Below are positions 59,011-64,000 of a stretch of DNA of 64,000 nt, in pieces; position 1 is the first letter of the stretch, and every line of letters begins with the position of its first letter. Location of the stretch: assembly GCF_023516435.1 (NCBI RefSeq), contig NZ_CP097332.1:248001-312000 (forward strand), given 5' to 3'. Below the pieces are notes generated by a model. That model was given only the letters and a program-made list of their open reading frames with translations. It did not search any database and was not told the DNA's origin. Source of the DNA: Jatrophihabitans telluris (lineage in GTDB: Bacteria > Actinomycetota > Actinomycetes > Mycobacteriales > Jatrophihabitantaceae). Made by a program: the position numbers and the translations under genes.

Positions 59011-60525
59011 TCACGCAATGCTGCCGAGGAAGGTGAGGTACACCGTCGCGGCCACCAGCAACGTCCCGATGGCGAGGAGCGCCTTGCCGCGCAACTCGCG
59101 GGCGCTGAGCGCGACCGCCAACGGAAAGAGGGAGATGCCGTACCGGGGGGCCGTGGGGACGTACTGCTTGGTCACGAGATAGATCGCCACGACGAGTACG
59201 ACAGGGCCCAAGGCAAGTGCCGCAATGGTCGCCGTGGCGAGCTCATCGGTGCGCAGCTCATCCGAACGACGACGCGAAAGGGCATTGTGCAGCAGCGAAT
59301 AGCCGACGAACGCCCACACCAGGAAGAACGGTCCCGCACTGCCCAGGGGCGAGAAGAACCGGCCGGTCGAACCGATCACCCAGTCGACGTCGAAGCTGGA
59401 GGCGTTGAACGTCGACAGCGCGCTTGAGCTCGCGTAGCCGACGTGGTGGCGATAGCTCACCCACAGCAGCGAGGTGATCGCAAGCGCCCCGATCATGGTG
59501 GCCGCGGCCGCTACCTGACGGCCACGAGACTGGGTGCGGGGGATAGCCGGTGGGGCCACGCTGCGCGGCGCAGTCGTCGATTCGCTCTCGATCGGTACCG
59601 TCGCGGTTGCCACCGGGGACGTGGACAGCGCCTGCGTTGCTGATTCGTTCCGGGGCGATCCGTCCGCGAGCGGGGCGGCGACAGCCGGGCCGGCGGGTGC
59701 CAGATCAGGTGCCGATCCGCCGCCGGCTTCGGCACGGTCGTCGCCGTGAGTGGTAGAGACGGCGCTGGCGTGGCGGCGTCCGAGCGCCAGCAGCAGGAAG
59801 CACAGCCCGCCGAGCAGGGCGACGTTGATGTCGGACAGCTTGAACAGCGAGGCCGTGCATCCGCCGACCGCCAGCAGCCACAGTCCCCGGCCGGTCTTGA
59901 GCCAGTGCACCACGGTCAGGGACACGAATCCACCGACGAACAGGTCAGCGGCGTGCGGCGTGACGTGCACCCACTGGCTGGTCAGCCCGTTCGTTCCCCA
60001 GCAGGCACCGGTCATCAGCAGCGAGGCGATGCGGGTCGCGCCGAGTGCCCGGCACAACAACCAGACCGTCGTGAGCCCGGCGCCCGCCCAGACGATGCCG
60101 ACCAGGCGGATCGAATCGATAAAGTCCCGGTTCAGGCCGGTGTGTCGGACCTCGTTCGCGACGACGGCCGTGGCCCAGTAGTAGGTCGGCGGGTCGATGC
60201 TGGCGGTGTTGCGGGTGGACGGACCGTGCAGCGGTTCCGCGCAGGCGACCTTGTTGGGCCGGATGTAGGGCGGAATTCCACGGCACGCCTTGTCCCGAAG
60301 GGTGATCGTGTCGAGGTAGTCGCCGTCCCGTACGACATGTTCGCCCCGTGCGATCTTGTGGAAGTAGTCGACGTAGACGAGTTCGTCGACCGGGCTCAGG
60401 CCCTTGTGGTCGCGCACGCTCAGGATGACCAGCGGAGCCGTGGCGGCCGAGAAGATGATGAACAGCGCCACGACGCGGGCGAGGCCGAACAAGGCGCGAC
60501 GCACCCACGACAGATCGACTCTCAT
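59011..60525 (-). CDS. GT-C-like polytopic membrane protein (putative mannosyl/arabinosyl transferase)
   Basis: 504 residues from the ATG at 60525, overlapping DUF2304 by ATGA. About ten helices. The first extracytoplasmic loop carries LSPVDELVYVDYFHKI with a DE-type motif as in GT39/GT-C enzymes. In the middle an ~85-residue polar, disordered insert (RRHASAVSTTHGDDRAEAGG ... PRTQSRGRQ) splits the helical bundle, which is unusual. It probably uses a polyprenyl-phosphate sugar made by the GT2 encoded upstream. Confidence 0.8.
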   Translation of the reverse strand: MRVDLSWVRRALFGLARVVALFIIFSAATAPLVILSVRDHKGLSPVDELVYVDYFHKIARGEHVVRDGDYLDTITLRDKACRGIPPYIRPNKVACAEPLHGPSTRNTASIDPPTYYWATAVVANEVRHTGLNRDFIDSIRLVGIVWAGAGLTTVWLLCRALGATRIASLLMTGACWGTNGLTSQWVHVTPHAADLFVGGFVSLTVVHWLKTGRGLWLLAVGGCTASLFKLSDINVALLGGLCFLLLALGRRHASAVSTTHGDDRAEAGGGSAPDLAPAGPAVAAPLADGSPRNESATQALSTSPVATATVPIESESTTAPRSVAPPAIPRTQSRGRQVAAAATMIGALAITSLLWVSYRHHVGYASSSALSTFNASSFDVDWVIGSTGRFFSPLGSAGPFFLVWAFVGYSLLHNALSRRRSDELRTDELATATIAALALGPVVLVVAIYLVTKQYVPTAPRYGISLFPLAVALSARELRGKALLAIGTLLVAATVYLTFLGSIA

Positions 60526-60896
60526 GCCTCGGCTGAGTCCGTCCGTGCGTGGCCGTCGGGCAACCCCTGGGACGTGACCGCCTCGTTGAGGGCGATAACC
60601 CTTGCCAGACTGGCGAATCGGCGCTCGATATCCCGGAAGTGGAAATAGAACCCCATGCTGGTCGCCGCGAACACGATCACCAGAAGGTAGAGCACGAGGT
60701 CTGTGCCTCTGGTCACCCCGACGAGCTCCGCGGCCTCCTGGGCGATACCCGGCTGGACGATCGACAGGATCGCCAGCACGCACAGCAACAGGCCGAGCAG
60801 TCGGGCACCGGCACGCAGCCCGACCCGGTAACGATTTCGGAAGCCCCAGACGACGGCGATGACGGAGACGATGAGCAGGACCTGAATCAGATTCAT
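60522..60896 (-). CDS. DUF2304 family membrane protein
   Basis: 124 residues, three helices (LIQVLLIVSVIAVVWGF, LGLLLCVLAILSIVQP, LVLYLLVIVFAATSMGFYFHFR) and a cytoplasmic tail. DUF2304 genes often sit between a GT2 polyprenyl-phosphate sugar synthase and a GT-C protein, as here, with ATGA overlaps on both sides. Thought to help membrane placement of the GT2; not proven. Confidence 0.88.
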   Translation of the reverse strand: MNLIQVLLIVSVIAVVWGFRNRYRVGLRAGARLLGLLLCVLAILSIVQPGIAQEAAELVGVTRGTDLVLYLLVIVFAATSMGFYFHFRDIERRFASLARVIALNEAVTSQGLPDGHARTDSAEA

Positions 60897-61603
60897 CGTC
60901 GCCGCCCCTTCAGAACCTGATGCAGCCAGACGTCGGTCGCGATGTTCACGGAGTTGATGGAGCGCTGGCCCTTGGCCCGGGAGTAGTCGGTGTACCGAAC
61001 GGTGACCGGGTATTCGGCGAAGGCCAAGCCGCTTCGCTTGATGATGCCGAGAAGTTCGCTGGCGTAGGCCATGTCGTTCATCTGCAGATCAACGGTCGCT
61101 GCGAAGCGGCGGCTGAAGACGCGAAGGCCGTTGTGTGCGTCGGTGAGCTTGATACCGGTGGACAGGCGCTCGAACGCGCGACCCAGGCGAAGCAGCACAC
61201 CACGCGATCGTGGCATGTCCTGTGCTGAACCGAGAAATCGAGATCCGATGAGGATGTCCACCTCAGTGGAACGGATGTGGTCGACCATGGCCGCTGCGTC
61301 CTCGGCTCGATGCTGGCCATCGCCGTCGAAACACACGACGTAGGCCGCGCCGTGGTCGAGCAGGGCGAATTCCAGACCGGTCTGCAGCGCGGCCCCGCCG
61401 CCGAGGTTGACGGGATGGCGGACCACCATTGCCCCCGCGGCCAGCATTTCGGCCGCCGACTCGTCGGTGCTGCCGTCGTCCACCCCGATCACGTTCGGGA
61501 AGTGGCCCCGCAATTCCTCGATGACCCCGCGGACCACGGACGCCTCGTTGAAGCAGCGGACGATCACCCAGACATCGAGGTTGTCCGTGCCACGCTCCGG
61601 CAC
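60893..61603 (-). CDS. Polyprenyl-phosphate glycosyltransferase (GT2, DPM1-like)
   Basis: About 236 residues from GTG 61603 (aagga upstream); an ATG at 61657 would add 18 residues. WVIVRCFNEASVVRGVIEEL, VDDGSTDES, the DxD in CFDGDGQH, IGSRFLG and SGLAFAEYPVTVRYTDYSR are hallmark GT2/DPM1 features. Makes polyprenyl-phosphate mannose or glucose for the GT-C protein two genes downstream. First gene of a three-gene operon. Confidence 0.92.
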   Translation of the reverse strand: MPERGTDNLDVWVIVRCFNEASVVRGVIEELRGHFPNVIGVDDGSTDESAAEMLAAGAMVVRHPVNLGGGAALQTGLEFALLDHGAAYVVCFDGDGQHRAEDAAAMVDHIRSTEVDILIGSRFLGSAQDMPRSRGVLLRLGRAFERLSTGIKLTDAHNGLRVFSRRFAATVDLQMNDMAYASELLGIIKRSGLAFAEYPVTVRYTDYSRAKGQRSINSVNIATDVWLHQVLKGRRR

Positions 61604-61777
61604 TATCTGGTCCTTTCTCCGAGTCACCTGTGCAACGACAGCTTGAAGGTACGGCACCCGCAGGTACCGGCGGATTCGCTTAGGGCGGCATCTTTCACAC
61701 GGTTTGATTGGGATTTCGTGTGAGTGTTCTCAGTCCGGCCTTCGTGTGAGGGGGCAGTGCGGGCGGGACGGTCCGCG

Positions 61778-61783
61778 TACCCT
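61778..61783 (+). promoter_or_regulatory. -10 element of a likely leaderless transcript
   Basis: taccct ends seven bases before the GTG at 61790, the spacing seen at leaderless actinobacterial starts (TANNNT, then the start codon as first base). Supports choosing this GTG for the flippase. Confidence 0.5.
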
Positions 61784-61789
61784 ACCTTC

Positions 61790-63127
61790 GTGCCGCCTAG
61801 CGAAAGTGCCGACCCCGCCGGCAGCCGGGTCTACGGCCGCTGGCTCGCACGTCCCGCGTCGGTGCTGCCCAACGGCGCGCTGTCGGTGGGTGCCGGGCTG
61901 GCCCTGCTCGGCGTCACTTCCTATGTGTTTCTTATCGTTCCGGCGAGGCGCCTGAGCCCGATCGCGTTCGCCCAGCTCGGAGTCGTCTGGACCGCGTTGT
62001 TCACCCTGGGACCGGGGTTGTTCCTCACCCTTGAGCAGTCACTGGCCCAGCGGATCGCGGGCGGGGAGCCGGTGGGCGCGACCGTCCGCAGAGCGGCCGG
62101 GTTCGCGGCCGTGCTCGTGGGTCTGCTGCTCGCCACGGTGCTCGCTTGCTACCCGGTGATTTCCGCGCGTTTGGTCAACGGCAACGTGCCACTGCTCATC
62201 GCCACGGTCACCGCGTGCAGCATGCTGGCCCTGGTGCACTTGTCGCGCGGATTGCTGGCGGGTCTGGGCATGTTCGACGCCTACGGCCTGCAGTTGGGCG
62301 TTGACGGCGCGGTGCGGGCCGCGGGGGCGACGCTGCTGGCGGCTGGCGGCGTGACGTCGGTGACGGCCTACGCCTGGGTGTTGAGCGGGTCGCAGGTGAC
62401 CGCGGTGGTCATCTCCTGTCTGCGCGCCCGAAGTCGGTGGCAGGGCTCCAGTCCAAGCAGGCAGCCGGTGGCCAGCTGGCGCGACTTCGGTCGGGGAGCC
62501 GGCTGGCTGCTGGCGGGCACCCTCGCGGCACAGGTCCTGGTCAACGCCGGCACGGTCGTCGTGAAGGCCTTCGCCGACCCGCAGGATCCATCGGCCGGTC
62601 ATTTCCTGACCGCCGTCGTGCTCACCCGGCTTCCGCTGTTCCTGTTCGCGGCCATCCAGGCGTCGTTACTCCCGGGCTTCGTGCGGGGGCTGGCCAACGG
62701 CGAATTCCAGCGGGTGGCCAGGAGCCTGCGCCAACTCCTCGTGGCGATCCTCGCTCTTGGTGTGAGCGCGTCCCTGGTCCTGTTGGTCGCCGGTCCCCAG
62801 CTCAACCGGGCCATCTTCGGCCCGTCGTTCGCGGTCTCGCGGCAGCTCCTTGTCGCACTGTCGGCCGCGGCCACCCTGTACATGCTCGCGGCCAGTCTCA
62901 GCCAAGTTCTGCTCGCGTTGGAGAGCCAGCCCCGGATCGCCGCGGGCTGGTTCGCCGGAACCACGGTGTCTTTTCTCGCGCTGCTGCTGCCGGGAACGCT
63001 CGAGCAGCGGGTCAGCGTCGCCTTCCTGCTCGGCACGCTGGCCAGCGCGGCGATCTTCGCCGTCGAGGCGCGGCGTGGCCTGCACCGTGCGCCGGCTGTC
63101 GCGGCCCGATCGGCGGGCGGCGCGTGA
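61790..63127 (+). CDS. Oligosaccharide flippase-like membrane protein (MOP superfamily)
   Basis: 445 residues from GTG 61790, chosen because of the -10 box seven bases upstream (an earlier GTG at 61724 is possible). About 12-14 helices: ALSVGAGLALLGVTSYVFLIVPARRLSPIAFAQLGVVW at the start and VLTRLPLFLFAAIQASLLPGFVRGLANGEF in the middle are typical of Wzx/MATE-like flippases. Carries lipid-linked sugars across the membrane. Its stop overlaps the GT2 start downstream (GTGA). Confidence 0.88.
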   Translation: MPPSESADPAGSRVYGRWLARPASVLPNGALSVGAGLALLGVTSYVFLIVPARRLSPIAFAQLGVVWTALFTLGPGLFLTLEQSLAQRIAGGEPVGATVRRAAGFAAVLVGLLLATVLACYPVISARLVNGNVPLLIATVTACSMLALVHLSRGLLAGLGMFDAYGLQLGVDGAVRAAGATLLAAGGVTSVTAYAWVLSGSQVTAVVISCLRARSRWQGSSPSRQPVASWRDFGRGAGWLLAGTLAAQVLVNAGTVVVKAFADPQDPSAGHFLTAVVLTRLPLFLFAAIQASLLPGFVRGLANGEFQRVARSLRQLLVAILALGVSASLVLLVAGPQLNRAIFGPSFAVSRQLLVALSAAATLYMLAASLSQVLLALESQPRIAAGWFAGTTVSFLALLLPGTLEQRVSVAFLLGTLASAAIFAVEARRGLHRAPAVAARSAGGA

Positions 63128-64000
63128 GGGTCTCGGTCATCGTGCTGGCGTGGGGGGTCGAGCCCTACCTCCAGGCTTGCGTGTCCTCCGTGCTCGCGTC
63201 GCACGGCGTCGAACTGGAGTTAGTCGTCGTCGACAACGGCTCCCCCGCCGTGGCCGGCCTTCCGCCGTCCTCGCGGGTCCGGATCGTCACCGCGCCGCGC
63301 AACCTCGGCTTCGCCGGCGGCGTCAATCTCGGCGTCGCGCACGCGACCGGCGAGTGCCTGGTCCTGCTCAACTCGGACGCGATCATCCGGTCCGATTCGA
63401 TCGAACGACTGGTCGACGGCCTCACCGACTTCGACGTCGTCTCCGGTGGAATCCGGATCGCCGACCGCCCGCAGTTGATGAACAGCGCCGGCAACCCGGT
63501 GCACTTCATGGGTCTGGTCTGGGCGGGGGGCCACGAAACGCCTGCGTCCCTTTTCCCGGACCGGCGTGCGGTGGCCTCGGCCAGCGGTGCGTTTCTGGCT
63601 GTCCGCCGGACGGATTGGGACGCGCTGGGGGGATTCCCAGCGGACTACTTCGCCTACCACGAGGACACCGAACTCAGCCTGCGCGCCTGGCTGACCGGCC
63701 GACGGGTGGGATTCGTCCCGGACGCGATCGCGGCCCATCACTACGAGTTCTCCCGCAATCCCGCCAAGATGTATCTGCTGCAACGCAACCGATGGCTGAC
63801 CGTGCTGACCACGTTCCCGACGAAGGTGCTGTGGGCGGCGTTGCCGATGATGGTGCTGTTCGAGTTCGCCCTCGCCGGGCTCTCGCTGGCGCAGGGCTGG
63901 TTCCGGGGCTGGCTGCGCGCCTGGCTGTCCTTGTTCGGTCAGCTCGGCCGGATCAGGTCACGCCGGCGAGAATGCCAGGCGCAGGCTGTCGTTCCCGACG
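63124..64000 (+). CDS. Glycosyltransferase family 2 (rhamnosyltransferase-like), 3' end outside window
   Basis: 292 codons visible from the GTG at 63124, with no stop before the window edge. VSVIVLAWGVEPYLQACVSSVLAS, VVVDNGSP, APRNLGFAGGVNLGV, LLNSDA (DxD-like) and YFAYHEDTELSLRAWLTG are the motifs of the WsaF/RfbF-type GT2 group that adds sugars such as rhamnose to cell-surface glycans. Hydrophobic segments near the visible end suggest a membrane-associated tail. Translationally coupled to the flippase. Confidence 0.92.
   Translation, partial: MRVSVIVLAWGVEPYLQACVSSVLASHGVELELVVVDNGSPAVAGLPPSSRVRIVTAPRNLGFAGGVNLGVAHATGECLVLLNSDAIIRSDSIERLVDGLTDFDVVSGGIRIADRPQLMNSAGNPVHFMGLVWAGGHETPASLFPDRRAVASASGAFLAVRRTDWDALGGFPADYFAYHEDTELSLRAWLTGRRVGFVPDAIAAHHYEFSRNPAKMYLLQRNRWLTVLTTFPTKVLWAALPMMVLFEFALAGLSLAQGWFRGWLRAWLSLFGQLGRIRSRRRECQAQAVVPD

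Overview
The window is chromosomal DNA from a high-GC actinobacterium. The codon third positions are strongly G/C, GTG starts are frequent, one tRNA gene lacks an encoded CCA, and the window contains the actinobacterial cell-wall/signalling operon fhaA-fhaB-pstP-rodA-pbpA-pknB. I cannot place it to genus. The gene complement would fit a soil or plant-associated member of the Frankineae-like lineages, but that is a guess. No phage, integrase, transposase, CRISPR array, rRNA or replication origin is visible.

Layout. 1-7.6 kb: the end of an FAD oxidoreductase, a 2-hydroxyacid dehydrogenase overlapping an EamA exporter with a divergent LysR regulator, an MFS transporter divergent from an ArsR-type regulator, and a thiolase. 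7.7-16 kb: tRNA-Leu(CAG), then the six-gene division/cell-wall operon, which ends in a PASTA kinase (PknB) but has no pknA. 16-21.5 kb: a two-component system divergent from a LolA/RseB-like protein and an ABC-2 exporter. 21-27 kb: DHA2-type MFS pumps, a proline/glutamine-rich membrane protein and a TetR/MFS pair. 27-31 kb: a DUF4242 protein, a secreted protein and a large ATPase-LuxR regulator. 31-37 kb: a DUF4232 secreted protein, a second TetR/MFS pair, a quinone reductase-like enzyme and a GGDEF-EAL protein. 37-47 kb: small accessory enzymes (SRPBCC, PNPOx-like, ABM monooxygenase, DinB proteins, epimerase, MmcQ) and two unusual membrane proteins. 47-51 kb: a hexapeptide acyltransferase, an iron-permease-like protein, a third TetR/MFS pair and a PlsC acyltransferase. 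51-58 kb: a G1 glutamic peptidase, a COG4280-like membrane protein with a 68-residue partner, a ChrB-N protein, PspC, VOC proteins, AraC, two alpha/beta hydrolases and a phosphoribosyltransferase. 58-64 kb: surface-glycan genes (GT2, DUF2304 and GT-C in one operon; a flippase and a second GT2 in another).

The most unusual feature is a set of short tandem-repeat arrays, with different unit sequences of 12, 13, 17, 29 and 32 bp, each sitting at or just after a stop codon. Two arrays 1.5 kb apart share a 19-bp core (one C/T position) and both read in the direction of the gene whose stop they follow. Related 12-bp minisatellites encode the N-terminal tails of two transporters. Other points of interest are an internally triplicated membrane protein of unknown function, a pentapeptide-DinB fusion, and a two-fold EGLE-type motif membrane protein. 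All functional calls come from reading motifs and gene order; no database search was possible.
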